Assembly: GCF_018130065.1 (NCBI RefSeq)
Contig: NZ_JAFCME010000018.1
Span: 1 to 64,000 of the forward strand
Length of the DNA: 64,000 nucleotides
Origin: Bradyrhizobium sp. AUGA SZCCT0158
Lineage (GTDB): Bacteria; Pseudomonadota; Alphaproteobacteria; Rhizobiales; Xanthobacteraceae
Reading direction: 5' to 3'
In this document: positions 25,930 through 33,377 of the stretch, in pieces
Layout: each line of letters begins with the position of its first letter
Numbering within the stretch: the stretch's first letter is position 1
Made by a program: the position numbers and the translations under genes
The notes under the pieces: model-generated
Told to the model about the DNA's origin: nothing
What the model saw: the letters and a program-made list of their open reading frames with translations, nothing else
The model's database searches: none

Positions 25930-26328
25930 ATGATCAACCCGTCCTCATTCCTGAGCCGCGCTCTGCTTGCCGACGCCGTCTTCAGCGGCGTAGCGGCGGT
26001 GGCCCTTGCGCTCGGTGCCGGCGTGCTCGCGCCGTTCCTCAATCTGCCGGAAGCCCTGCTGCGCGAGAGCGGGCTGTTTCTCATCGCCTACACCGCGCTG
26101 GTCGGCTGGCTCGGCACGCGGCAATCGGTGCTCAAAGCGCTGGTGCTGCTGGTGATCGTCGGCAACGCCGCGTGGACGCTGGGCAGTATCGCCTTGCTGT
26201 TCTCGGGCGCGGTGAGCCCGAACCTGCTCGGCATCGCCTTCGCCGTCGCACAGGCGATTGCGACCGGCGTGTTTGCCGAGTTGCAATATATCGGACTGCG
26301 CAAGAGCGACAGCGTGGTGACCGCCTGA
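25930..26328 (+). CDS. Four-helix membrane protein, unknown function
   Basis: 132 residues with four predicted membrane helices (ADAVFSGVAAVALALGAGVLA, LFLIAYTALVGWLG, ALVLLVIVGNAAWTLGSIAL, LLGIAFAVAQAIATGVFAEL). Family resemblance is to small uncharacterised inner-membrane proteins with the SRALLADAVFSG opening. ATG with GGAGAG upstream. Followed by a strong hairpin. Confidence 0.65.
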   Translation: MINPSSFLSRALLADAVFSGVAAVALALGAGVLAPFLNLPEALLRESGLFLIAYTALVGWLGTRQSVLKALVLLVIVGNAAWTLGSIALLFSGAVSPNLLGIAFAVAQAIATGVFAELQYIGLRKSDSVVTA

Positions 26329-26347
26329 GCTTGACGTGCATTGAAAG

Positions 26348-26380
26348 CGCGCCCGATGACAGGCCTTGTCATCGGGCGCG
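26348..26380 (+). terminator. Hairpin terminator after the membrane protein gene
   Basis: CGCGCCCGATGACA-GGCCT-TGTCATCGGGCGCG: a perfect 14-bp stem with a 5-base loop starting 20 bp after the stop codon at 26328. There is no U-tract, but the stability fits a GC-type terminator. Confidence 0.65.
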
Positions 26381-26553
26381 AATTCGCGTGGACCGTTGGC
26401 TTCTCTCGTGCAGACGCCCTCCCGCCTGATGCATAACCAACGGGGCATGGTGAGCGGACCTGCTTCCTCGCCAAGCTGCACCTCATTACCCTGCTTGACT
26501 AACATATATCCCGATGGTTATACGTTTATCCATAGCCAACGGGTTATCGATCC

Positions 26554-26877
26554 ATGCCCAACGTTCACGACGTGCTGTTCAGAACCCTCGCCGATCCAAC
26601 GCGGCGGGCGATCTTCGAGCGGCTGTGTCGCGACGGCGAGCAGACGGTCGGGGCCCTGACGGCGCACGCTGGCGTCTCGCAGCCGGCGGTCTCAAAGCAT
26701 CTCGGCGTCCTGAAACAGGCCGGGCTGGTGCGCGACCGCCATGCAGGACGACAGACCCATTACAGCGCGCAGCTCGGCGCGCTTTCCCCGCTGATCGACT
26801 GGACCAGCCAGATGGCGGGCTTCTGGCAGAACCGGTTCGACGACCTCGAAGATCTCCTCAAAAGGATGGACCAATGA
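26554..26877 (+). CDS. ArsR-family transcriptional regulator
   Basis: 107 residues: VLFRTLADPTRRAIFERLCR, TVGALTAHAGVSQPAVSKHLGVLKQAGLV (winged helix) and RAGRQTHYSAQ-type wing (DRHAGRQTHYSA). No metal-binding Cys motif is present, so it belongs to the metal-independent SdpR-like ArsR group that is commonly paired with SRPBCC proteins. Its stop overlaps the next start (ATGA), giving a classic ArsR-AHSA1 two-gene unit. Confidence 0.92.
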   Translation: MPNVHDVLFRTLADPTRRAIFERLCRDGEQTVGALTAHAGVSQPAVSKHLGVLKQAGLVRDRHAGRQTHYSAQLGALSPLIDWTSQMAGFWQNRFDDLEDLLKRMDQ

Positions 26878-27302
26878 ACACTGCGACCGAAACACGCTCC
26901 GTCGTCGTCGAACGCGAGATCCCGCATCCGCCGGAAAAAATCTGGCGCGCGCTGACACAACCGCATTTGATCGAGGAGTGGCTGATGAAGAACGACTTCA
27001 AACCGGTCGTGGGTCACAATTTCAATCTGCGCGGCGAGTGGGGCGGCGTGCTGGACTGCGAGGTTCTCGCCGTCGAGCCGAATAAAAAGCTGACCTACAC
27101 CTGGAATTTCAAGCACGAACAAGCGGCCTACAATCTGTCGAGCGTCGTCGCCTGGACGCTTACGCCGACGCGCACCGGAACCCTGCTGCGCATGGAGCAG
27201 TCGGGCTTCCGGCCGGATCAGCCGCAGGCCTATGGCGGCGCCAAGGCGGGCTGGCAGGAGTTCTTTGCAAAGCTGGAACAGATGCTGGCGCGGGCTGAGT
27301 GA
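26874..27302 (+). CDS. SRPBCC / AHSA1-family protein
   Basis: 142 residues with START-like fold features: VVVEREIPHPPEKIWRALTQPHLIEEWLM at the N-terminus, WGGVLDCEVLAVEPNKKLTYTW in the middle and GAKAGWQEFFAKLEQML at the end. It should form a hydrophobic ligand-binding cavity. Translationally coupled to the ArsR regulator; ligand unknown. Confidence 0.88.
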   Translation: MNTATETRSVVVEREIPHPPEKIWRALTQPHLIEEWLMKNDFKPVVGHNFNLRGEWGGVLDCEVLAVEPNKKLTYTWNFKHEQAAYNLSSVVAWTLTPTRTGTLLRMEQSGFRPDQPQAYGGAKAGWQEFFAKLEQMLARAE

Positions 27303-27357
27303 AGCCGCAGGCTAGAGCTGAGTGAACATTCAGGCACGTAACAAAGAGGAGATTCCA

Positions 27358-27564
27358 TTGAACTGGAACGTCTGGATTCGACAGACCCACCGCTGGCTGT
27401 CCATTGCCTTTACGGTGACCGTCATCATCAACTTCATCGCCGTGGCAATGGGGACGCATGCCGACTGGCTGGGCTTCCTGGCGCTGCCACCGCTCTTCCT
27501 GCTCCTGTTCAGCGGCCTGTACTTGTTCGCGCTGCCCTATGCCACCAAGTGGCGTAGCGGTTGA
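27358..27564 (+). CDS. Small two-helix membrane protein
   Basis: 68 residues from the TTG at 27358, which has GAGGAG six bases upstream; a GTG at 27322 would add 12 polar residues and lacks a site. WIRQTHRWLSIAFTVTVIINFIAVAM and LGFLALPPLFLLLFSGLYLFAL are two membrane helices. This resembles small proteins that often follow SRPBCC genes in Bradyrhizobium. Probably cotranscribed with the ArsR/SRPBCC pair and the DUF1801 gene. Confidence 0.6.
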   Translation: MNWNVWIRQTHRWLSIAFTVTVIINFIAVAMGTHADWLGFLALPPLFLLLFSGLYLFALPYATKWRSG

Positions 27565-27578
27565 CGCAAGGGGCGGAC

Positions 27579-28067
27579 ATGAAGTCGAGCAAGACGTCGC
27601 GGAAACCGGCGAAGAAGGTCGCAAGGAAGGTCACAAAGAAAACCGTCGCCAAGCGGGTCGCCGCGAAGCCCAAGCTGCTGTCGGGCGGCAATCCGCAAAT
27701 CGCGAAAGCCTATGGCGACGCGCCGGTGCAAGCCTACATCGCGGCCATGCCGGGCTGGAAAAGCGATGTCGGGCGCCGCCTCGACGCGCTCATCACGCGC
27801 ACCTTCCCCGGCGTGTACAAGGCCGTCAAATGGAACTCGCCGCTATACGGTATCGAGGGCCAGGGCTGGTTCCTCGGCATCCATGTCTTCACGAGATACG
27901 TCAAGCTGGCGTTCTTCCGCGGCACGTCGCTGCGCCCCGTTCCTCCCGGCGTGTCCAAGCACAAGGAAGTGCGCTATCTCGACATCCACGAGGACGACGA
28001 ACTCGACGAAGCCCAGCTTGCGGCCTGGGTGAAGCAGGCCAGCAAATTGCCCGGTGAGCGAATGTGA
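27579..28067 (+). CDS. DUF1801 protein with lysine-rich N-terminal tail
   Basis: 162 residues from the ATG at 27579 (GGGGCG upstream). The first 35 residues are a basic histone-H1-like run (KPAKKVARKVTKKTVAKRV). Residues about 45-160 are a DUF1801/YdhG-like domain: VQAYIAAMPGWKSDVGRRLD, FPGVYKAVKWNSPLYG, WFLGIHVFTRYVKLAFFRG and VRYLDIHEDDELDEAQLAAWV. The YdhG fold is a small frataxin-like domain of unknown role. A second, different DUF1801 protein follows 74 bp downstream. Confidence 0.82.
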   Translation: MKSSKTSRKPAKKVARKVTKKTVAKRVAAKPKLLSGGNPQIAKAYGDAPVQAYIAAMPGWKSDVGRRLDALITRTFPGVYKAVKWNSPLYGIEGQGWFLGIHVFTRYVKLAFFRGTSLRPVPPGVSKHKEVRYLDIHEDDELDEAQLAAWVKQASKLPGERM

Positions 28068-28141
28068 GCGAGGGACGAGCGATGAGCGGACACCAATTGA
28101 GCAGCCCGCGCGTAGTGACTAACGAAACGGAACGAGGGAAA

Positions 28142-28585
28142 ATGACCGCGAAGAAAGCGACATCAACCAGGAAGATCAGCAAGAGTTCATCGAAGGAAGG
28201 AAATGAAGGCGATTCCCCTTCCCGGCTGATCGACATCAAGATCAAGGAACTGGGCGACTGGAGGGGCAAGACGCTCGCCGGTGTCCGCGCGCTGATCAAA
28301 CAGGCCGTGCCTGATGTGGTCGAGGAGTTGAAGTGGCGCGGCGTTCCGGTCTGGTCGCACGACGGGATCATCTGCACCGGCGAGACCTACAAGAGCGCGG
28401 TCAAGCTGACCTTCGCCAAGGGCGCTTCGCTCAAGGACCCGTCAAAGCTGTTCAATTCCAGCCTCGAAGGCAACACCAGGCGCGCGATCGATATCCATGA
28501 AGGCGTTGAAATCAATGCGGATGCCTTTAAGACGCTGATCCGCGCCGCGGCGGCGCTGAACAGCTCAAAGAAAAAAGCCCGCTAG
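28142..28585 (+). CDS. DUF1801 protein (second copy)
   Basis: 147 residues from the ATG at 28142, preceded by GAGGGAAA; upstream in-frame starts lack a site. A short basic Ser/Lys tail (KKATSTRKISKSSSKE) leads to a DUF1801 domain: LADIKI-type opening RLIDIKIKELGDWRGKTLAGVRAL, VPDVVEELKWRGVPVWSHDG, SAVKLTFAKGASLKDPSKLF and AIDIHEGVEINADAFKTLI. Paralogous to, but diverged from, the preceding gene. Function unknown. Confidence 0.82.
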   Translation: MTAKKATSTRKISKSSSKEGNEGDSPSRLIDIKIKELGDWRGKTLAGVRALIKQAVPDVVEELKWRGVPVWSHDGIICTGETYKSAVKLTFAKGASLKDPSKLFNSSLEGNTRRAIDIHEGVEINADAFKTLIRAAAALNSSKKKAR

Positions 28586-28611
28586 CCTGGTCCGGCTACA
28601 CGCGCTCGCGG

Positions 28612-28746
28612 CTAGCTCAACGCCAACGCCGCGAACATTCCACCCAGAGTCAGCACCAGCCCGATGACGAGCATCGGGACGAGGCTGCTGCCGGAATACG
28701 GATCGGCCTGATCCTTGGCGGCTATCGCACGCGTCTGGTTGGTCAT
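28612..28746 (-). CDS. 44-residue single-helix membrane protein linked to globin
   Basis: Too short for most gene callers. ATG at 28746 with AGGAG upstream; it overlaps the globin stop as ATGA, so translation is coupled. The protein begins TNQTRAIAAKDQADPYSG and ends in one membrane helix (SLVPMLVIGLVLTLGGMFAA). No known family. The coupling to an NO-linked globin gene suggests a membrane partner or anchor in nitric-oxide handling; this is inference. Confidence 0.65.
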   Translation of the reverse strand: MTNQTRAIAAKDQADPYSGSSLVPMLVIGLVLTLGGMFAALALS

Positions 28747-29204
28747 TGCAGGGCTCCTGTTTCGCTGCGCCGATATCTCTCGCCGGGTGCGAGCATGACG
28801 CCCTGCCCGCCGGCGATGCCGAGTTCAAGGCTTGCCGCGATCCGCTGCGCCCGTTCGACGAAATGGGCCGCGGCCACCGGCGGACAGAGTTCGCTCGCCG
28901 CAGCCTCGAACAGTTCGAGCCAGCGGTCGAAATGACCGGCGTCGACCGGCAGCGGCATATGCTTGACCATGGGCGTGCCGTGATAGCGGCCCGACATCAG
29001 CGCCACCGATGACCAGAACGCGCACATCTGCTGCAGATGCGGCTCCCAATCCGTGATGCGCGCCTCGAATACCGGCGCCAGCATCGGATCGCTGCGGACT
29101 TGTGCGTAGAAGCCCCGCACCAGCCGTTCGATCATGGCTTCCGTGATGCCGGTTCTTTCCATGATCTCGGCGGTGATCGCCTCACGCCGTTCTGCCCCTG
29201 TCAT
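28743..29204 (-). CDS. Truncated hemoglobin, group III-like
   Basis: 153 residues. The globin core shows ITEAMIERLVRGFYAQVRSDPMLAPVFEARI (short A/B helices), WEPHLQQMCAFWSSVALMSGRYHG and the group III signature KHMPLPVDAGHFDRWLELF. A heme-binding oxygen/NO-handling protein of the cytoplasm is expected. The palindromic NsrR-type operator lies 15 bp before its start, and an NsrR-like gene is divergent, pointing to control by nitric oxide. Confidence 0.9.
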   Translation of the reverse strand: MTGAERREAITAEIMERTGITEAMIERLVRGFYAQVRSDPMLAPVFEARITDWEPHLQQMCAFWSSVALMSGRYHGTPMVKHMPLPVDAGHFDRWLELFEAAASELCPPVAAAHFVERAQRIAASLELGIAGGQGVMLAPGERYRRSETGALQ

Positions 29205-29218
29205 TCGCGGCTTTCCTT

Positions 29219-29243
29219 AAATAGGCAATTCAAATACCTATTT
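29219..29243. promoter_or_regulatory. NsrR-type palindromic operator
   Basis: AAATAGG-N11-CCTATTT, perfect 7-bp arms in a 25-bp AT-rich dyad, between the globin start (29204) and the Rrf2-family gene start (29289). The arrangement of two arms separated by 11 bp around an AAT-rich centre matches the NsrR operator architecture, though the bases differ from the enterobacterial box. One site can control both divergent units. Confidence 0.7.
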
Positions 29244-29288
29244 AGAGGGCTATAGATGCTCTGCCAAGTCACATTTTGAGGGCCTCCC

Positions 29289-29723
29289 ATGCGCCTGACT
29301 TCGTTCACCGATTTTGCCCTGCGCGCCCTGATGCGGCTGGCGGGCGAGCCGGCGCGCTCGTTCGCCACCAGCGAGATCGCGGCCGAGTTCGGCATCTCGC
29401 GCAATCACCTCGCCAAGGTGGTGAGGGATCTCGCCGATGGCGGCTTCATTTCGACCCAACGCGGCGTCGGCGGCGGGTTCAGCCTGGCGCGGCCGCCGCA
29501 ATCGATTACGCTCGGCGAAGTCGTGCGCGCGCTGGAAGGCGAAGCGCTGGTCGAGTGTTTTCGTGAGGATGGCGGTTGTTGCTCCCTGCTGCCGCGCTGC
29601 CGCCTGAAGGGAAAACTCGCCGCCGCGCGCGAAGCCTTCATGCGCGAACTCGACGGCACCACGCTGGCGGAATGCGCCTATCCCGCGCGATCCAAAGCGA
29701 GCCCGGCGCGAGGTGCGGCATGA
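29289..29723 (+). CDS. nsrR: Rrf2-family NO-sensing regulator, NsrR-like
   Basis: 144 residues. Winged helix at the N-terminus (SFATSEIAAEFGISRNHLAKVVRDLADGGFISTQRGVGGGFSLARP) and Cys90, Cys97/98 and Cys104 in the loop ECFREDGGCCSLLPRC, which fits the three-Cys iron-sulfur ligand set of NsrR. An NO-sensitive repressor of the divergent globin unit and its own gene is expected. Stop overlaps the downstream DUF6522-like gene. Rrf2 members are hard to separate by sequence, so the NsrR name rests on the Cys pattern plus globin context. Confidence 0.85.
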   Translation: MRLTSFTDFALRALMRLAGEPARSFATSEIAAEFGISRNHLAKVVRDLADGGFISTQRGVGGGFSLARPPQSITLGEVVRALEGEALVECFREDGGCCSLLPRCRLKGKLAAAREAFMRELDGTTLAECAYPARSKASPARGAA

Positions 29724-30007
29724 AGCCGATCGAGTTTGCCAATGGCGAAGTGGAGATCGACGCGTCGATCGTCGCCGAAGGCCTCGGCATCGCGCTGCCG
29801 CGGCTCAAGGAAGGCATGCGCACAGGCACGATTACCAGCGTTTCCGAGCGCGGCGTCGATGCGGATCAGGGCCGGCATCGGCTGACGTTCTTCTCAGAGC
29901 ATCGACGCTTTCGCGTCGTGGTCGACGCGTCGGGCGCGATCATTCAGCGCTCGGCGGTAGATTTTGGGGATTCGACGTTGCCGAGATCGCTGCGGAAGCC
30001 GGGCTGA
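29720..30007 (+). CDS. DUF6522-like small protein
   Basis: 95 residues. Sequence pattern IEFANGEVEIDASIVAEGLGIALPRLKEGMRTGTITSVSERGVDADQGRHRLTFFSEHRRFRVVVD is typical of a small beta-rich protein that in rhizobia and Rhodopseudomonas is found beside nsrR, nnrR or globin genes (key residues FANGEVEID, GTITSVSERG, RHRLTFF). ATG overlaps the nsrR stop, so the two are coupled. Probably part of the nitric-oxide response; biochemical role unknown. Confidence 0.7.
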   Translation: MKPIEFANGEVEIDASIVAEGLGIALPRLKEGMRTGTITSVSERGVDADQGRHRLTFFSEHRRFRVVVDASGAIIQRSAVDFGDSTLPRSLRKPG

Positions 30008-30033
30008 CGACCGAGACTCGGTAGGAGTTAGGT

Positions 30034-30114
30034 CGTCATTGCGAGAAGCGAAGCAATCCATAGCGCGACGAGCAAAGTATGGATTGCTTCGTCGCTCCGC
30101 TCCTCGCAATGACG
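30034..30114. repeat. Intergenic palindromic repeat, family C
   Basis: CGTCATTGCGAG (30034-30045) pairs with CTCGCAATGACG (30103-30114), and GAAGCAATCCATA pairs with TATGGATTGCTTC inside. It lies between the DUF6522-like gene and the convergent SET gene and may act as a transcript-end hairpin. Confidence 0.8.
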
Positions 30115-30134
30115 AAAAAACCGACGGCAACGAT

Positions 30135-30869
30135 TTACGCCGTCGCGCGACTTTCCCTGGCCTGCTGCGGCTTTGCCAGAATACCGGACTTTGTAGCGGG
30201 GGTCTTGCGGGCGTGTCCGTTCAGCGATTTGCCGTTCAAGGGCTTGCCGTGGAGTTTGGCGCCGTTCGTCGTGGCCCCATTCGCCTTGGCGCTATTCTTG
30301 GCGACCAGCTTCTGCTTGGCCTTTTCCTTGGCTTTTGCTTTGGCCTTGCGCGCACTGGCAGCCTTCGCCTTTTGCTTCTCGGCTTCCTTCAAGGCCTTCC
30401 GCTCCGCCTTGGCCTTGAGGCGTAGCTTCTCCGCCCTCGCCTCGGCGCGCTTCTTCTTGCGCTTCTTTTCGCAGGCCACGCATTTGCAGCCGATCGGCTT
30501 CAGATAGGCTTTGAAATAGTCGGTGCCGTAATCGTAGTTGATCTCCTCGCCCGGCTCGATGTTCTTGATGGCGCGGATGATGACCTTGCGCTTGCGCGGC
30601 TTGACGTCGGATTCCGCGTTCGGCTTGCAGGCATGGTTGATATAGCGGGCGACGTTGGCGCGCACCGAACCGTCGATGGTCCAGCGGTTGGTCAGCTCGA
30701 AAAGATATTTGTTCTCGATCGCGTCGTCTTTTTTCTTCTTCGAATCCAGCAGCGGCCCAAAATAGCGGACGATCTTGGCGCCCTTCTTGATCGGTTTGGT
30801 GGCGAAGAGGCCAAGCCCGGTTCGGGAGCGGCCGACGCGATAGGGTTTGTTCGCAGATACTGTAGCCAT
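30135..30869 (-). CDS. SET-domain lysine methyltransferase with histone-H1-like tail
   Basis: 244 residues. A SET domain covers residues about 8-125: RSRTGLGLFATKPIKKGAKI (SAM-site GxG region), YINHACKPNAES (NHxxxPN, residues 78-84) and GEEINYDYG (catalytic Tyr region, 108-115). A post-SET-type CKCVAC (Cys128, 130, 133) follows. Residues about 135-200 are an Ala/Lys-rich coil (KAKAKEKAKQKL) like histone H1 or HU tails, ending in a NG-rich spacer. It should methylate lysines of an unknown protein in the cytoplasm. SET proteins are rare but known in bacteria. Confidence 0.9.
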   Translation of the reverse strand: MATVSANKPYRVGRSRTGLGLFATKPIKKGAKIVRYFGPLLDSKKKKDDAIENKYLFELTNRWTIDGSVRANVARYINHACKPNAESDVKPRKRKVIIRAIKNIEPGEEINYDYGTDYFKAYLKPIGCKCVACEKKRKKKRAEARAEKLRLKAKAERKALKEAEKQKAKAASARKAKAKAKEKAKQKLVAKNSAKANGATTNGAKLHGKPLNGKSLNGHARKTPATKSGILAKPQQARESRATA

Positions 30870-31057
30870 GACGATTGAATTACTGACACGCTGGTGAGTG
30901 AAAGGAATGGCGAAGCTGCTCTTCTAGGACGATTCCGCGGCCCTGTCAGGTATTTCGCAGGCTTTCGGTGAACCTTCCCCAGATTGCGGTCGTCTGAATG
31001 TCATGGTTCCCAGAAGCCTGATATGGCCGAGGGGACGACGTCGAGGGACGCCAAGGG

Positions 31058-31675
31058 ATGAAACGTCTCCAATATCACCATTTGACGGCATTGGCCGGTG
31101 CGGCAGGCGCCGTGCTTGGCCTGCTTTCACCGGCAAATGCCCAGACATTCAGCAGCCTCTATACGTCCGCGGCGCCGAAGGATTGCCGCATGATCGGCAA
31201 GCCCAGCGAGCTCGACGGCAGCACGACGCGGGTATGCCCCGGCACGGCGGGTCTGGTGGTGCTGATCAGCGAAGGCGACTTGCGCGAAACCGTCTCGGTC
31301 GGCCGCAACCGCGCCGCGGCGGCTAGGGAGCCGGCCGCGCAAAGCTGGTTCGGCCCGTTCAACTCGACCACCAACACCGTCGAATGGCGGGCGGTGGACG
31401 GCAAGCCGTTCGCGATCATCCAGCGCTGGCACATCGCCGACAACAGCGATCCGGACAAGGAAGGCCGCCCCACCGCCAAGCCGATGCTGGCGGTGACCCG
31501 GCTGCCGCCCGGCGCCGTCTGCCACGTCGCCTATATCGACGCGCAGGCCAACCCAAATCCCAACGAGCTTGCCCGCAAGGCCGCCGACGAGCTCGCGCGC
31601 AGTTTTACGTGCGGCAAGGATGAAGTGAAGGTGATCGGCGAGACCGGCCGCGCCGCGAGCATGGCGAAGCGCTAG
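31058..31675 (+). CDS. Exported hypothetical protein
   Basis: 205 residues with a Sec signal (LTALAGAAGAVLGLLSPANAQT). The mature part contains four Cys, DCRMIGKPSELDGSTTRVCPG and CHVAYIDAQANPNPNELARKAADELA...FTCG, in a pattern seen in exported rhizobial proteins with two disulfides. No enzyme motif recognised. ATG with AAGGG upstream. Single gene. Confidence 0.7.
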   Translation: MKRLQYHHLTALAGAAGAVLGLLSPANAQTFSSLYTSAAPKDCRMIGKPSELDGSTTRVCPGTAGLVVLISEGDLRETVSVGRNRAAAAREPAAQSWFGPFNSTTNTVEWRAVDGKPFAIIQRWHIADNSDPDKEGRPTAKPMLAVTRLPPGAVCHVAYIDAQANPNPNELARKAADELARSFTCGKDEVKVIGETGRAASMAKR

Positions 31676-31920
31676 CGGATGAAGTCTGGCGCCCGGCGCC
31701 GCCGCCACGCGACCCCAGCGGCCTTCTCTCCATGGACGCGCCAGGGTTGCGGCGCCAAGTCGCGTGTGCCGGCGCTGTAAGACTACCGCAGGACCTCAAA
31801 AGCCGTTATGGTTCCCGACCAAAAGGGGGACGTGGATTTGTGGAAACGGGCATCCGACCCGGTTTGCCCTCAAAAAACACCCCTTCAATCGATTACGACA
31901 CAGTCTGATTAGATCACGGT

Positions 31921-33324
31921 ATGTGGTTTCCGATCATCGCCTGGATAGTGCTGTTCAGCGCTTGCGCGTTTTTTGCAGGCGCGACATTGGGACTCGATCC
32001 AGCCCAGATATCGGTTCAGCTTTCGGCGTTGCCAGGTCCCCAGCGGTTCGCGCTCGGCGCCATCATGTTGACCACTCTAGCGCTGATCGGCTCATCCGTC
32101 TGGCAGGCTTACGGCCTGGCGCGCCAGAACAAATTATTGCGGGAGCGCCTCAGGGGCCTGCGACAAGGGGTTGTGGCCGCGCATGATGCGCAAGCCGGAT
32201 TCGACTCCTCGGTCCAGTCGCTCGCCAAGAGCGACCCCGAAGAAGCCATCGTATCGCTGCAGACGACGCTCGCGGACACTGAAAAACGGATCGCCGAACA
32301 GCAGAGTCGGTACCATTCCGTCGATCTCCACGAGCGGCTTGAAGAGATCCGGCGCCGCCAGCAGGCGCTTCGGGAGACGATCGGCGTCGTATCGGAAAAG
32401 CGGCGCGTTGCCGAGCCGGTATTCAGCGAATTGAAGGACCGGCTGCGTCAGCTTGAGCGGTGGCTCACTGAGCTCGAGGCCGACGACAACAAGAAAAATC
32501 TCGGCGATCGCGTCAACGAACTGGACCAAAGCGTATCCGCGATTCACAACCGTCATGGCATGCTGCAGCAGTCACTGGCGACACTCAACCGCTTCAAGGA
32601 AGAGCTGGCCAAGACCCACGCCGAGCTTGTTCCCGTCCGCACGCCGGAAACCGGGATCAACGCCCTCATCACCGAACTGCGCTCATCCGGCGACCAGTTG
32701 ACCAGGATGCTGGATGAACTCGAATCCAGCGGAGACGAAAAGCTCAGTCTGCGGGTCGAGAGCCTTTCGAAGAACAAAGTCGAGATCGAGCAGCGGGTCG
32801 CGCACATTGATGATTGCTTCCATATTCTTGACGCCATTCGGCTGGACCTGGAAGAGCTCAGGGAGCGTCGGAAGCATCTGGAGCGCTCACTTGCGGCGAT
32901 TGAGACGGATTCCAGCGGCGCCAGCCTGCTCGACCGCCAAAACGCGCTGAACGAATTCATCGTCGAATGCCGATTGCGCCTCAGGAACCTGCAGGATTTT
33001 TCGGCGACGCTGGGCCAGTTCAAGGAGGAATTGGCCACGTCGCAGGCCGGACTGGCGCCGTTGCAAGGGCCGGTCTACGGCATCGAGGCGTTGATCGCTG
33101 AAGTGAATATCGGTCACGCGATCCTGAGCAAGACGCTCGGCGAGATCGAACTGAAGGGTGATGAAGGGCTGGCCTCGCGCGTGGAAGCGATCGCCACCAA
33201 CAAGACCGAGCTCGACGCGAGAATTTCCAGGATCTTCGAAGACTTTCAGAAGCTCGATTCAATGCGCAAGAACATCGGCGAGATGTTCACGAGCATCAGG
33301 GGCACCCTCAATCGGATAGGTTGA
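31921..33324 (+). CDS. Membrane-anchored coiled-coil protein
   Basis: 467 residues. Two N-terminal hydrophobic segments (WFPIIAWIVLFSACAFFAGATLGL and FALGAIMLTTLALIGSSVWQAYGL), then about 400 residues of charged heptad-like helix built from internal repeats: GDRVNELDQS/SLRVESLSKNKVEIEQRV/ASRVEAIATNKTELDARI each precede a similar linker (LKELIDELESSGDEK type). The repeats suggest a rod made by duplication of an about 115-residue unit. ATG has no visible ribosome binding site. A structural or envelope-spanning role is possible; no known family. Confidence 0.65.
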   Translation: MWFPIIAWIVLFSACAFFAGATLGLDPAQISVQLSALPGPQRFALGAIMLTTLALIGSSVWQAYGLARQNKLLRERLRGLRQGVVAAHDAQAGFDSSVQSLAKSDPEEAIVSLQTTLADTEKRIAEQQSRYHSVDLHERLEEIRRRQQALRETIGVVSEKRRVAEPVFSELKDRLRQLERWLTELEADDNKKNLGDRVNELDQSVSAIHNRHGMLQQSLATLNRFKEELAKTHAELVPVRTPETGINALITELRSSGDQLTRMLDELESSGDEKLSLRVESLSKNKVEIEQRVAHIDDCFHILDAIRLDLEELRERRKHLERSLAAIETDSSGASLLDRQNALNEFIVECRLRLRNLQDFSATLGQFKEELATSQAGLAPLQGPVYGIEALIAEVNIGHAILSKTLGEIELKGDEGLASRVEAIATNKTELDARISRIFEDFQKLDSMRKNIGEMFTSIRGTLNRIG

Positions 33325-33377
33325 GGTCCCTCCGCGCCCCGGAGGGCGCGGCTTCCAGTACATCCAATCGGCCGCTT

